From positions 149,350,517 through 149,414,516 of the forward strand of contig NC_081555.1 of assembly GCF_963082655.1 (NCBI RefSeq): a stretch of DNA of 64,000 nucleotides, in the 5' to 3' direction. This stretch comes from Stomoxys calcitrans (Eukaryota; Arthropoda; Insecta; Diptera; Muscidae). Under the pieces are notes generated by a model. It saw only the letters and a list, made by a program, of their open reading frames with translations. It did no database searches and was not told the origin of the DNA. Below, piece by piece: positions 32,076 through 43,866 of this stretch (its first letter is position 1; each line of letters begins with the position of its first letter). The translations under genes were made by a program, and so were the position numbers.

Positions 32076-32887
32076 TCTTAAATCTCTACATATGCCTTTA
32101 AAATCTTGATTCTATTGTTTTAATTTGTTTGTCTTTTCACTGAAATACATTTCTCACAGATAATCTTCCTTCACACATTTCTTAAATCGTTTAAAAGTGA
32201 AACTTTACTTTACAAAAAAAAAAATTAAAAGGGTTTTCATTCCATACATACAGACAAAAGACTACAAAAGGCTTTCCATTTGCAACAAAGCTCTGACGAA
32301 AATGCAACAACGATGCAAACAGCAAACAGAGCAAGCGTCCTGGGAACACGAAAGTATGAAGTTGAACGAACAAAACCGGTATGGTATGGTATGATAAAAG
32401 TATAAACGTTAAAATAACATTATTCCTTAAAACACAAAGCGGCCATTCTGTGTGTGCTGAGTAACAAGGTAACGCAAAGGATCTGTTCTCTCACCGAATA
32501 TGGTGCACGCCATGCAATCGTGTGGGTAAAGTTTCATTTCCCCCCTTTCTTGCTTTGTGAAACATTATCTGTGAAATTCGAAAGCAATTTCAAAGATATT
32601 TACAAACAAAAGGGTGGATCAAAGAAGGCATTCATTATGTTGAAGGGACAAAAACAACTTCTTGCTCCTAAGTTTGTTAGACTCGTGTTGAAAAATGCAT
32701 TTTAGGGGTCTATGACTTTAAGACGAGAGATCGGTCTATATGGCTGTCATATCCAAAAAATGTCTAATATATACATAAATTGTGTTATTTTAGCCAAAGG
32801 GGCGTGAGTCGAGACAATGGTCATGCGAATGCATATCACCACAAATTGAAGGATTTAAATGATTTAAGGAAACCAAGAACAAACCCT
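32076..32887. other. Spacer; small HINE-A2 scrap
   Basis: AT-rich sequence without recognisable genes. A ~50-bp A2 scrap lies near 32718-32757 (GAGAGATCGGTCTATATGG). A small tandem word GGTATGGTATGGTATG is at about 32379-32393. An 83-codon plus-strand frame at 32454-32705 has a balanced composition but matches no family I know, and its end runs into the A2 scrap; I leave it as an unproven frame. Confidence 0.45.
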
Positions 32888-33024
32888 GTTGGGAATGGTA
32901 AAAGTCGGGCTGAGCCGACTATATAATACCCAACGCCAATAAATCTAAATACAAACTATTTTCAATAAATGAAACCTGTGTTCAAATGTAGTCAGACTTT
33001 AATTTTGCATAACAAACAACAAAC
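32888..33024 (+). mobile_element. HINE-A3 head fragment
   Basis: Head words GGTAAAAGTCGGGCTGAGCC, GACTATATAATACCC and the A3 proximal TGAAACCTGTGTTCAAATG, TAGTCAGACTTTAAT. The head stem can form as GTCGGCT/AGCCGAC with one bulged G. Truncated by the SINE nest. Confidence 0.75.
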
Positions 33025-33620
33025 AAATTTTGCCATGAACATTCCACTAAGGAACAGTGGCAAACTTCTCACATGTCAATGAGTGCAGTCCGATTGAATA
33101 TAAGGGGCCTTCTTTTTATAGCCTAGTCCGAACGGCGTTCCGCATTACGACACCTCTTTGTAAATTCAAATTTTGCCCATGAACATTCCACTAAGGAACA
33201 GGGGCAAACTTCTCACATATCAATGAGTGCAATCCGATTCAAGTTTGAGCTCATTGATAACGGGCCTCCTTCTTATAGCCGAGTCCGAACGGCGTGCCGT
33301 AACGCGAAACCTATTTGAAGAGAAGCTTAACATGGCATAATGCCTCACAAATGTTGCCAGCATCAGGAGGGGAAAACCACCGCTGAAAATTTTTTCTGAT
33401 GGTCTCGCCAGGATTTGAACCCAGGCGTTCAGCGTCATAGGCGGACATACTAACATCTGCGCTACGGTGGCCTCCTTTGTGGAGGAGTTGCCAGAATGTT
33501 GCCAGCATCAGGAGGGGATAACCACCGCTGAAAATTGTTTCTGATGGTCTCGCCAGGATTCGAACCCAGGCGTTCAGCGTCATAGGCGGACATGCTAACC
33601 TCTGCGATACGGTGGCCTCC
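33025..33620 (-). mobile_element. tRNA-derived SINE, outer copy split by another SINE
   Basis: Left part 33025-33161 (body: CATGAACATTCCACTAAGG to GACACCTCTTTGT). The right part, 33476-33620, contains GTTGCCAGCATCAGGAGG, the B box inverse GGATTCGAACC near 33557 and the head ending GGTGGCCTCC at 33611-33620. The interruption is the inner SINE at 33162-33475. Minus orientation. It borders a third, truncated SINE (33621-33760). Confidence 0.88.
33162..33475 (-). mobile_element. tRNA-derived SINE, inner copy
   Basis: Complete copy of ~314 bp inserted in the outer SINE; the short duplication CTTTGT is at 33156-33161 and 33475-33480. Minus-strand head GGAGGCCACCGTAGCGCAG; the B box has one change (inverse reads GGATTTGAACC). 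The body matches the copy at 4007-4321. Frames at 33220-33456 and 33311-33583 (minus) are SINE translations. Confidence 0.9.
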
Positions 33621-33764
33621 TTTATGGAGAAGTTAGTACAAGGCTGCCATACCGAATGGTATTGTATCTCACAAATATCGCCAGCATTAGGAGGGGATAA
33701 CTACCGCTGAAAATTGTTTCTGATGGTCTCGCCCAGGCGTTCAGCGTCATAGGCGGTGACCTTG
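33621..33764 (-). mobile_element. tRNA-derived SINE, third copy, truncated
   Basis: Body words TATGGAGAAGTTAGTACAAG, CGCCAGCATTAGGAGG and CTGATGGTCTCGCCCAGGCG. The B box is deleted and the head stops at TCATAGGCGG. The outer SINE begins exactly at its left edge, so it may have been inserted into this copy. Confidence 0.8.
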
Positions 33765-34586
33765 TAATTTTTTTTTATAGTATTCAAGGGTCATATCGAA
33801 TGGAAGATATATTGGAGACATATATAAATCTGGATCGACTTTGATCAAATTTAGCACAGGTTCTAAGACGTTCAATAAAACACCCTACGCTAAATTTTAT
33901 AGATCGAACCAAAATTGTGGCTACTATAGCCTTAAGAGCCCATATGGGATACAAGATATATACGGGAGGTATATCTAAATCTGATCCGATTATAATAAAA
34001 TGTTGCACACATATTAAGACGTCAATAAAAGCCCTTCGTGTCAAATTTGGGAAAGATCAGAAAAAATTGTGGCTCCAGGTTTGAAAGGGCATATCGGTTG
34101 GAAAGGGTATATCGGATGAAAAATATATATGACAGCCATATCTTAATCTGATCCGATTTTATAGAAATTCTGCACACGTATTGGGATGTTAAATAAAACA
34201 TTTCACACCAAATTCAATAAAGATCGGACCAATATTGTAGCTTCTACAGCCTTAATAGATCAAATCGGATGAAAGATATATATGGGAGCTATATCCAAAT
34301 CTGAACCGATTTTTATGAAATTTTTCAGACGTATTAAGTGCAGTAATAAAACAGTCCGTGCCAAATTTTGTGCAGATCGGTTGAAAATTTTAGCTACTAC
34401 GGCCATTTAAGTGCAAATCGCCCGATACATATATATGGGAGCTATATCTAAATCTGAACCGATTTTTACAAAATTTTTAACACACATTGGGAAGTCAAAA
34501 AGCACTTCATGTCGAATTTGGTGGCTTCTACAGTTTAAAAGGATAACAGATACGTATGGGAGCTATATCTAAATCTGAACCGAATT
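33765..34586 (+). mobile_element. HINE-A3 fragment
   Basis: Units in plus orientation: GGGAGCTATATCTAAATCTG, AAATTGTGGCTTCTACAGCC-like words and a unit boundary GGATGAAAGATATATATGGG. Ends at about 34586, where a minus-oriented A2 tail starts. Confidence 0.75.
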
Positions 34587-34757
34587 TTATACCCACCACC
34601 GAAGAATGGGGGTATATTCATTTTGTCATTTCGTTTGCAACACATCGAAATATCCATTTCCGACCCAATAAAGTATATATATTCTTGATCAGCATAAAAA
34701 TCTAAGACGATCTAGCCATGTTCGCCCGTCTGTCTGTTGAAATAACGCTACAATCTT
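34587..34757 (-). mobile_element. HINE-A2 distal end fragment
   Basis: Closing hairpin arm ATACCCACCACC...GGGGGTAT (34591-34613), GCAACACATCGAAATATCC, TATATTCTTGATCAGC, ATCTAGCCATGTTCG and CTGTCTGTTGAAAT. It stops where an A1 head begins, so the A1 element at 34758 was inserted into it or replaced the rest. Confidence 0.8.
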
Positions 34758-35777
34758 TAACAAGTAAAAGTGTGCTAAGTTCGGCCGGGCCGAATCTTAT
34801 ATACCCTCCACCATGGATCGCATTCATGGAGTTTTTTTCCCGTCATCTCTTCTTAGGCAAAAAAAAGAATAAAAGAAAATATGTGCTCTGCTATTAGAGC
34901 GATATCAAGATATGGTCCGGTTCGGACCACAATTAAGTTATATGTTGGAGACCTGTGTAAAATGTCAGCCAATTCGAATAAGAATTGCGCCCTTTTGTGG
35001 CTCAGGAAATAAATAGAGAGATCGATTTATATGGGAGCTGTATCAGGCTATAGACGGATTCAGACCATAATAAACACGTATGTTGATGGTCAAGAGAGGA
35101 TCCGTCGTACAAAATTTCATGCAAATCTTATTAAAAATGCGACCTCTAGAGGCTCAAGAAGTCAAGAAGAAGATCCTAGATCGGTTTATATGGCTGCTAT
35201 ATCAGGTTATGAACCGATTTGAACCTTGTTTGACACAGTTGTTGAAAGTGAGAATAGAATACGTCTTGCAAAATTTCAGCCAATTTCGGTTAGGAATTGC
35301 GTCCTCAAGAAGTCAAGTCCCCATATCTGTTTGTATGACAGCTATATCAGGTTATGAACCGATTTAAACCATACTTGGCACAGTTGTGGGATATCGTAGC
35401 AAAATACTACGTGCAAATTTTTAGATCCAATCCAATCAGATAAGAATTGCGCCCTCCAAAGGCTCAAGAAGTCAAGACTTAAGATCGGTTTATATGGCAG
35501 CTATATCAAAACATGGACCGATATGGCCCATTTACAATCGCAACCGACCTACAATAATTAGAAGTATTTTTGCAAAATTTCAAGCGGCTAGCTTTACTAC
35601 TTCGAAAGTTGGCGTGCTTTCGACAGACAGACGGACGATCGGACGGACATAGCTAGATCGACTTAAAATGTCATGACGATTAAGAATATATATACTGTAT
35701 GGTGTCTCAGACGCATATTTCGAGGTGTTACAAACATAACGAAATTGGTATACCCCCATCCTATGGTGGAGGGTATA
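34758..35777 (+). mobile_element. HINE-A1, full-length short copy
   Basis: Head ACAAGTAAAAGTGTGC, hairpin TTCGGCCGGGCCGAA (34780-34794), CCTCCACCATGGATCGC, about four units, a short GACAGACGGACG tract (35622-35650), GCTAGATCGACTTAAAATG, TATATATACTGTATGGTG, ATTTCGAGGTGTTACAAAC and the closing ATACCCCCATCC...GGTGGAGGGTAT. About 1.02 kb, the shortest complete A1 here. The right flank is family B sequence. Confidence 0.88.
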
Positions 35778-38700
35778 ACAATAGTCCTTTGAATATTTAT
35801 TTTCGATTATTAAAGAGATTTTAGTGAAATACTATGCTACGAAAATACAATAGTATATGTATGTCTCTTTACTTACATTGTAACAATAACAAGTAAAAAG
35901 GCGTTAAGTTCGGCCGGGCCGAACTTTGGATACCCACCACCTCGGGTATATATGTAAACCACCTTTCATCAAAATTCGGTGAAAATTTCATACCTTATAT
36001 TCATATACCTCATACCGATCTGAACTATATACGACAAGGATGTCGAAAAGCAGAACATAAGTCACTGTGTCAAATTTCAGTGAAATCGGATTATAAATAC
36101 GCCTTTTATGGGGCCAAGACTTTAAATCGAGATATCGGTCTACATGGCAGCTATATCCAAATCTGGACCGATTTAAGCCAAGTTGCATAAACATGTCGAA
36201 GAGCCTAACACTAAGCACTGTCCCAAATTTCGGCGAAATCGGACAATAAATGACTCCTTTATGGGCCCTAAAACTTTAATCCAGAGATCGGTCTATATGG
36301 CAGCTATATTCAAATCTGGACCGATCTGGGCAAAATTGAAGAAGGACGTCGAAGAGCCTAACCAAACTCACTGTCTCAAATTTCAGCGACATCGGACAAT
36401 AAATGCGTCTTTTATGGCCCCAAAACCATAAATCGAGGGATCGGCCTATATGGCAGCTATATCCAAATCTGGACCGATCTGCGCGATATTGCAGAAGTAT
36501 GTCAAGGGGCTTAACTTAACTCACTGTTCCAAATTTCGGCGACATCGGGCAATAAATGAGCATTTTATGGGCCCAAAACCATAAATCAAGAAATCGGTCT
36601 ATATGGCAGGTATATCCAAATTTGAACCGATCTGGACCAAATTGAAGAAATATGTCAAAGGGCCTAACACAACTCACTGTCCCAAATTTCAGCAAAATCG
36701 GATAATGAATGTGGCTATTATGGGCCTTACACCATAAATCGGAGGATCGATCTATATGGCAGCTATATCCAAATCTGGACCGATCTGAGCCAAATTAACG
36801 AAGGATGTCGATGGGCCCTACTCAATTCACTGTCCCGAATTTCATCAAAATCGGATAATAAATGTGGCTTTTGTGGGTCTAAGACCCTAAACCGGAAGAT
36901 CGGTCTATATGGCAGCTATATCCAAATCTGAACCGATCTGGGCCAATTTAACAAAGGATGTCGATGGGCCTTACACAATTCACTGTCCCGAATTTCATCA
37001 AAATCGGATAATAAATGTGGCTTTTGTGGGCCTTAGACCCTAAACCGGAGGATCGGTCTATATGGCAGCTATATCCAAATCTGAACCGATCTGGACCAAA
37101 TTCAAGAAACATGTCAAAGGGCCTAAGACAACTCACTGTCCCAAATTTCAGCGAGATCGGACCATAAATGTGGCTTTTATGGGCCTTAGACCCTAAATCG
37201 GAGGATCGGTCTATATGGCAGCTATATCCAAATCTGGATCGATCGGAGCCAAATTGACAAAGGATGTGGAAGGGCCTAACACAACTCACTGTCCCAAATT
37301 TCAACAAAATCGGATAATAAATGTGGCTTTTATGGGTCCAAGACCCTAAATCGGCGGATCGGTCTATATGGGGGCTATATCAAGATATAGTCCGATATAG
37401 CCCATCTTCGAACTTAACCTGCTTATGGACAAAAAAAGAATCTGTGCAAAATTTCAGCCCAATATCTCTATTTTTAAAGACTGTAGCGTGATTTCAACAG
37501 ACAGACGGACAGACGGACGGACATGGCTAGATCGTCTTAGATTTTCACGCTGATCAAGAATATATATACTTTATAGGGTCGGAAATGGATATTTCGATGT
37601 GTTGCAAACGGAATGACAAAATGAATATACCCCCATCCTTCGGTGGTGGGTATAAAAATGCCTTTATCTGAATCCCATCTTTATTAGTCTAAAAATTCCC
37701 TCGCAGGTTTTAGTGTCATATAGGTTTGGATGTTGTGTGTAGTCCATTCTTAAAAGACTGATCCCGATATCTTCAACACCATATTGTCATTGGTTTAAGG
37801 GGAGTTTATGCGATGAGGCGTCTACCAAACACTTGGCTCTAAAATTGGTTATCAAACTCGTTTTCTAATCTCAACTAACTTTTGAGCCACATATTGACCT
37901 TAAGCCACATATTGACCTTGAGTCACATATTGCCATTTTGTAAATTTTTAGTCTTTGGGGTTGTTTTAGGGAAGTGGTGGTGCTCCAAATACATGGTCCC
38001 ACTTTTGGCTATCAGATGGTCAGTAAATAATTTCTGTGTTGGGGGAAGAAGTAGTTCCCCAGAAAATTGGTACCGAAAGTGGATATCAATTTCGTGTTAT
38101 ACTCCCCAATACCTTTCATTTTATCCCCACGTTGTAAATATGTCCGAATTCAGGGTGTTTTAGGGAGTGGGCTGGACCCCCAAACACTTAGCCCTGAAAA
38201 TATGTCAGCATCGTGCTGTATTCTCAAATATCATTTAGTTGAACGCCATATTGCCATTTTCCTCAAAATTAGATATAAAATTCGTTTTCTTATCTGAAAT
38301 ACCTTTCAACCCTTATAGGAAGAGTCAATATCGAGCTCCACTCCCTGTAAGACCCAAACTGTCATGGTGAGCAAATACGTCAAATTAGGTGGTTATTATG
38401 GAGATGGCATGTCCCAGAGAAAGTTGGACACGAATGTTGATATCAGATTCGTGGTCTACTCCCAAATACATTTCATTTGATCCCCATATTCCTATTGTCA
38501 GCATACATGTCATGTTTGGGGGAGTTTTGGGGGATGGGGCTGGAATATCGCTTACTTGAGTCCCATACTGTAATGGTCAGCAAATATGTAATATTTGGGT
38601 GGTGTATTGGGTGTGAGCTGACCCCATAGACACTTTCCCGAATATTGATATCAGATACATTCTTTACTTCCAAAGACTTTTCATTTGAGCCTCATATTGC

Positions 38701-39178
38701 CATGGTCGGTAAATATATACGATTTAGGGGTGTTTTGGGGGTTGAGGTGGTCCCCCATGCACTTCGTCTGACAATTGGATATCAGATACATTTTCTTATC
38801 CTAAATACCTTTCATTTGAGTCCCATATTGTCGTGATTGGTCTAAATATATGTTTGGTAGGTTTTAGGGTGGGGCAGCCTCCCTAGGTACCCCATCCGAA
38901 ATTTGGATACCAAATTCTTATTTTTAGAACACACAAAATTTCGCTTAAATCGCACCACCCATCTCCGAGATCTGGCGTCTGCTGAAAATTAGGGAGAGTC
39001 CGCCCCCCTTTAGATATCAAAAAATTAAGTACCCTATTTTCACCACGGGCTTATACCCATCTGCGAAAATTTCAAGAAAATCGGTTCAGCCGTTTCTGAG
39101 TCTATAAGGAACACACAAACATACAAACAAACAAACAAACCTACAAACAAACACAAATTGATTTTTATATATAAGATG
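35778..39178 (+). mobile_element. Family B dispersed element, copy 2 (split by HINE-A2)
   Basis: The left part 35778-35887 (TTGAATATTTATTTTCGAT, TTTTAGTGAAATACTATGC) matches family B positions 3928-3990. After the A2 insertion B resumes at 37660 (TGCCTTTATCTGAATCCC, as at 4350) and runs to GATTTTTATATATAAGAT at about 39160-39178. Its ~105-bp unit array is shorter than in copy 1, and the first ~60 bp are missing. Confidence 0.82.
35888..37659 (+). mobile_element. HINE-A2, full-length long copy
   Basis: Head ACAAGTAAAAAGGCGTTAAG, hairpin TTCGGCCGGGCCGAA (35910-35924), GGATACCCACCACCTCGGG, about ten units, a GACAGACGGACAGACGG tract (37499-37522), GCTAGATCGTCTTAGATTTTC, reading on to ATTTCGATGTGTTGCAAACG and the closing ATACCCCCATCC...GGTGGTGGGTAT (37627-37654). 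About 1.77 kb. It is inserted cleanly in family B, showing A2 moved after B copy 2 was in place. Confidence 0.9.
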
Positions 39179-39329
39179 GGGTCCTAGATCAATATTTCGA
39201 GGAATAACATACGGAATGACTATATTAGTATACCCCCTTCCTATGGTTGCAAGTATAAAAATTGTGAAGATAATGTAAGGGTCTAACGTAACTCACTGTC
39301 TTTCAGGGAATCGCTTGTCTGATTTTTAC
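39179..39329 (+). mobile_element. Scraps of HINE-A1 distal end and HINE-A2 unit
   Basis: 39179-39260 carries the A1 distal words GGGGTCCTAGATCAATATTTC, less its last base, and GTATACCCCCTTCCTATGG. 39262-39325 looks like an A2 unit (CTAACGTAACTCACTGTC). Neither end is complete. Confidence 0.6.
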
Positions 39330-40490
39330 ACCCTTCACCATAGGATGGGGATTTCTTATTTGATCATTCTGTTTGTAACACCTCGAAATATGCGTCTAAG
39401 ACCCCATAAAGTGTATATATTCTTGATCGTCATGACATTTTAAGTCGATCTAGGCATGTCCTTCCGTCCTTCTGTCTGTCCATCCGTCTGTCCGTCCGTC
39501 CGTCTGTATGTCGAAAGCACGCTAACTTTCGAAGGAGTAAAGCTAGGCGCTCGAAATATTCGACAAACACTTTTTATAAGTGTAGGTTGGTTGGGATTGT
39601 AAATGGGCCAAATCGGTCCATATTTTGATATAGCTGCCATATAAACCGATCTTGGGACTTGACTTCTTGAACCTCTAGAGGGTGCAATTCTCGTCCGATT
39701 TGACTGAAATTTTGCATCTAGTGTTTTGTTATCATTTCCAATAACTGCGCTACGTATGATTCAAATCAGTTCATAATCTGATATAGCTGTCATATAAACC
39801 GATCTTGGGTCTTGACTTTTTGAGCCTCTAGAGGGCGCAATTCTCGTCCGATTTGACTGAAATTTTGCATCTAGTGTTTTGTTATCATTTCCAATAACTG
39901 CGCTACGTATGATTCAAATCAGTTCATGATCTGATATAGCTGTCATATAAACCGATCTTGGGTCTTGACCTTTTGAGCCTCTAGAGGGCGCAATTCTCGT
40001 CCGATTTGACTGAAATTTTGCATCTAGTGTTTTGTTATCATTTCCAATAACTGCGCTACGTATGATTCAAATCAGTTCATAATCTGATATAGCTGTCATA
40101 TAAACCGATCTGGGATCTTGACTTCTTGAGCGTCTAGAGGACGCAATTCTCATCCGATTTGGAAGGAATTTTGTACAACGGCTTCTCTCATGACCTTCAA
40201 CATACGTGTCTAATATGGTCTGAATCGATCTATAGCTTGATACAGCTCCCATAAAATACCGGTCCCCCGATTTTGCTTGTTGAGCCCCTACAGGGCACAA
40301 TTCTTATCCGAATGAACTGAAATATTACACAATGATTTCTACAATGTTCAGCATTTATTTCTGGTCCGAATCAGATCTTATTCAATATTCTTTGTTTTCG
40401 TAGAAAGATAAACTGCGCATAGTACTCGACAAATGGTGGAGGGTATATAAGATTCGTCCCGGCCGAACTTAGCACACTCTTACTTGTTTT
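39330..40490 (-). mobile_element. HINE-A1, full-length, with three near-identical units
   Basis: Minus orientation: a closing arm ACACCCTTCACC...GGATGGGG (39337-39360), TATATTCTTGATCGTCATG, CTAGGCATGTCC, a short CCGTCCGTCCGTCTG tract (39480-39510), then units. Three consecutive 153-bp units starting with CTCTAGAGGG words at 39673, 39826 and 39979 are almost identical, including rare changes (CATCTAGTGTTTTGTTATC), so they arose by recent local amplification. The proximal end has TTCGTCCCGGCCGAA (40452-40466). Confidence 0.88.
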
Positions 40491-40554
40491 AGCTATTATC
40501 TCTTGCAACACTGATCTAAAAAGCTCATGCACATTTCGTGTTTTGATTCACAGT

Positions 40555-41340
40555 CGAACATCTTCAGTTTGGTCTATAATTTAACCGTGAATCGTCTTAC
40601 AGACGAACAACGCTTGCAAATTATTGAATTTCATTATTATCGAAATGCGTTCCCTGTTAAGAAAGTTCATCGCGCGCTTCTTCTTCTTCTGCGACGAAGC
40701 TCATTTTTGGCTCAATGGGTAAGTTAATAAGCAAAATTGTCGTTTTTGGAGTAAAGATCAGCCAGAAGCATTGCAAGAGCTACCAATGCATCCAGAAGAA
40801 AGGTCACAGTTTGGTGCGGTTTATGGGCTGGTGGCATCATTGGACCGTACTTCTTCAACGATGATGCGAATCGTAACATAACTGTGAATGGTGAGCGCTA
40901 CTGTGGGATGATATCCAATTTTTTTTTTTTTACCAAAATGCAAGATCTTGACTTTCATGACATATGGTCTCAACAAGACGGTACGAAATGCCACACAGCA
41001 CATGGAAGAATGGACGTTTTGAGAGGTGAGTTTGGTTAACTGTTTATTTCACGTTCGGGATCGCTCAAGTGACAGCCTAGATCGTGCGATTAAACGCCTT
41101 TAGACTATTTTTTGTGGGGCTATGTTAGAGTTCATGTCTATACAGGCAAGCCCGCTTCAATTGACGAATTGGAAGACAGCATTTAAGCATTTATTCGTGA
41201 GATATCGGTCGAAATGTTGGAAAGATTATGCCAAAATTGTATTAAGCGGATGGACCATTTGAGGTGCAGTCACGGTTAACATTAGCATGAAATCATCTTC
41301 AAACATGAAATTATATGGACCGTAGTATCGATTCGAATAA
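40555..41340 (+). pseudogene. Mariner-family transposase pseudogene, related to the foldback elements
   Basis: Cut-and-paste transposase related to the source of the foldback elements. Read across frames: VNRLTDEQRLQIIEFHYY (40584), VKKVHRALL, a deletion of the middle third, then the first-Asp region reduced to CDEAHFWLNG-like codons (about 40695), INKQNCRFWSKDQPEALQEL, then VTVWCGLWAGGIIGPYFF (40810-40860). The second-Asp region reads QQDGTKCHTAHGRMDVLRGE (40972-41030), the third-Asp region TPLDYFLWGYV (41097-41130), then GKPASIDELEDSI and EMLERLCQNCIKRMDHL to about 41270. Several stops and frameshifts and a T12-like run (40919-40931) make it non-functional. No clear terminal inverted repeats are seen, so the element ends are lost. 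Function by family: TA-targeted transposition. Confidence 0.88.
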
Positions 41341-41860
41341 AGATATCATAAATTTTTCTGAATTTTATGTGATTTTTTTTTTTTTTTTGAAAAACTTTCC
41401 CATAAATTTTAAAAAATCGCCGTTTACAACTCGCTGTTTCAAATTTCAACGAAATGAACAATGAAAACGCCGTTTATAGGCTTTTTCTACTGAATCAGGA
41501 CCACCTTCCACCGAACGATACCTTTAGAAACTTATTGAGAGGTTTTTATACTCATGCATTTCCAAATAATCATATTGCATCGATAGATCCCAATATCCTT
41601 AAAACTTCTTTTACACAATCCCATTCACAGAGTAGCAAACGTAAAAAGCCATATTCATAAGAAATGTTTCCAGCACAAAGCTTCCCTATCCGATGGATGA
41701 TTTAATGGCGAAAAAAAGGAAAAGACTTTACAAATTTCACTGTTCATAAAATACACTTTTATGATATTTCCAACAAGTTTGCTTTCTTTTTTGGAAGTTT
41801 TAAATGGATAGCCATTGCATTTGGTGGTAAGGAAGGGACTTGCAAAAGTATTAATAATGT
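41341..41860. other. Spacer; poly-T and HINE-A2 scrap
   Basis: T run at about 41372-41387. An A2-like scrap lies at 41420-41482 (CAACTCGCTGTTTCAAATTTC words, less the last bases). Otherwise unassigned. Two short frames of ~70 codons on either strand have no support. Confidence 0.45.
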
Positions 41861-43594
41861 GAAACAAGTAAAAAAGGCATTAAGTTCGGCCAGCCCGAAT
41901 TTTGGATACCCACCACCTCGGGTATATATGTAATACCCTTCGCCACAATACCGTGAAAATTGTATAACTTAAGCACCCAAATTCGGCACAGACATTGAGT
42001 GGTCTAATAAATATAAGTCACTGTTCAAATTTTGTAGAACAAAATACAACAAAAATGGCAGCTATATCCAAATGTAAACCGATTTGAACCATGTAGGCCA
42101 CGGATGTCGAAAACGAGATCTGATAATAAATGCGCTTTTTATAGGGTCAGGACTTTACATCGAGAGATTATTCTATATGACACCTATAACCAAATCTGCA
42201 CCGATCTGGATCAAATTAATCAAGAATATAATAATTATTCCACTTTATTATAACTCCACTACGAAATCCGTAGTTATATCTGAATAGGGGTTGGATTCGA
42301 TCATATTTTATTCAGGTCTCGGGAACTCATATACAAGTAACATTCTCAGACAGTAAATCTACTTTTATGGGATTCACATCATAAATTGGAAGATTGGTCC
42401 ATATGACAGGTATGTCTATATAGTCTGATCTGACTCATATGTGGGTCGTAAGTCGGGAGGCTTAAACTAACTCACTATTCAAAATTTCGACAAAATCAGG
42501 GGGACAAATAATGTTTTTATGAGCTTCAGACCCTTAATCGGCATATCGGTCTATATGACAACTATATCGAAATACATTCCGACTTAAACTATATTTGGGT
42601 CAGATGGCAGGTGTCTTAAAACACCTCACAGACCCAAATTTCAGCGATATTGGGTAATAAATGCAGCTTTTTTGGGTTCCAGGTCCTTAAACGACTGATT
42701 GGTCTATATGACAGCTATAATTAAATACAGTTCGATCTGACACATATTTAGGGCGGATGTTGCAGCGAAATTGGATAAAACGTAAAGCTTTTTTGGGCTT
42801 CAGACCTTTTATCGGAAGATCGGTCTATATGGCAGCTATATCTTTTTATACCCTCCACCATAGGATGGGGGGTATACTAATTTCGTCATTCTGTTTGTAA
42901 CTACTCGAAATATTCGTCTGAGACCATATAAAGTATAAATACTCTTGATCGTCGTGACATTTTATGTCGATCTAGCCATGTCCGTCCGTCTGTCTGTCCG
43001 TCCGTCCATCCGCCTATCGAAAGCACACTAACTTCCGGATTAACGCTAGCCGCTTGAAATTTTGCACAAATACTTCTTATTAGTGTAGGTCGGTTGGTAT
43101 TGTAAATGGACTATATCAGTCCATGTTTTGATATAGCTGCCATATAAACCGATCTTGGGTCTTGACTTCTTGAGCCTCTAGATTGCGCAAATTTAATCCG
43201 ATTGAAATGAAATTTTGCACGATGTGTTTTGTTCTGATATCCAACAACTGTGCCAAGTATGGTTCACATCGGTCAATAACCTGGTATAGCTGTCATATAA
43301 ACCGATCTTGGGTCTTGACTTCTTGAGCCTCTATAGAGTGCAATTCTTATCCCATTGGAATGAATTTTTGCACGACATGTTTTGTTATGATATCCAATAA
43401 CTGGGCCAAGTATGGTTCAAATCGGTACATAACCTGATATAGCTGTCACATAAACCGATCTGGGATCTTGACTTCTTGAGCCTGTATGGGTCGAAATTAT
43501 TATCCGATTTGCCTGAAATTTTGTACGACGGATTCTCTCATGATCATCAACATATGGTCTGAATCGATCTATAGCCCGATACAGCTCCCATATA

Positions 43595-43831
43595 TTGGGT
43601 TGCCCAAAAAGTAATTGCGGATTTTTTAAAAGAAAGTAAATGCAATTTTAATAAAACTTAGAATGAACTTTAATCAAATATACTTTTTTTACACTTTTTT
43701 TCTAAAGCAAGCTAAAAGTAACAGCTGATAACTGACAGAAAAAAGAATGCAAGTACAGAGTCACAAGCTGTGAAAAAATTTGTCAACGCCGACTATATGA
43801 AAAATCCGCAATTACTTGTTGGGCAACCCAA
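43595..43831 (-). mobile_element. TA-flanked MITE, copy 4
   Basis: 237 bp, ends TTGGGTTGCCCAAAAAGTAA and inverse, TA at 43593-43594 and 43832-43833. It is inserted in a HINE-A1 unit: CAGCTCCCATATA on the left and AATCGATCTC on the right join into the usual A1 word when it is removed. Non-coding. Confidence 0.93.
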
Positions 43832-43866
43832 TAAATCGATCTCTCTATCTTTTCTTATATCCGGTT

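Noticed and set aside
32454..32705. 83-codon plus-strand frame
   Set aside because: Balanced composition, but its end abuts a transposon scrap and there is no recognisable domain; not enough to call a gene.
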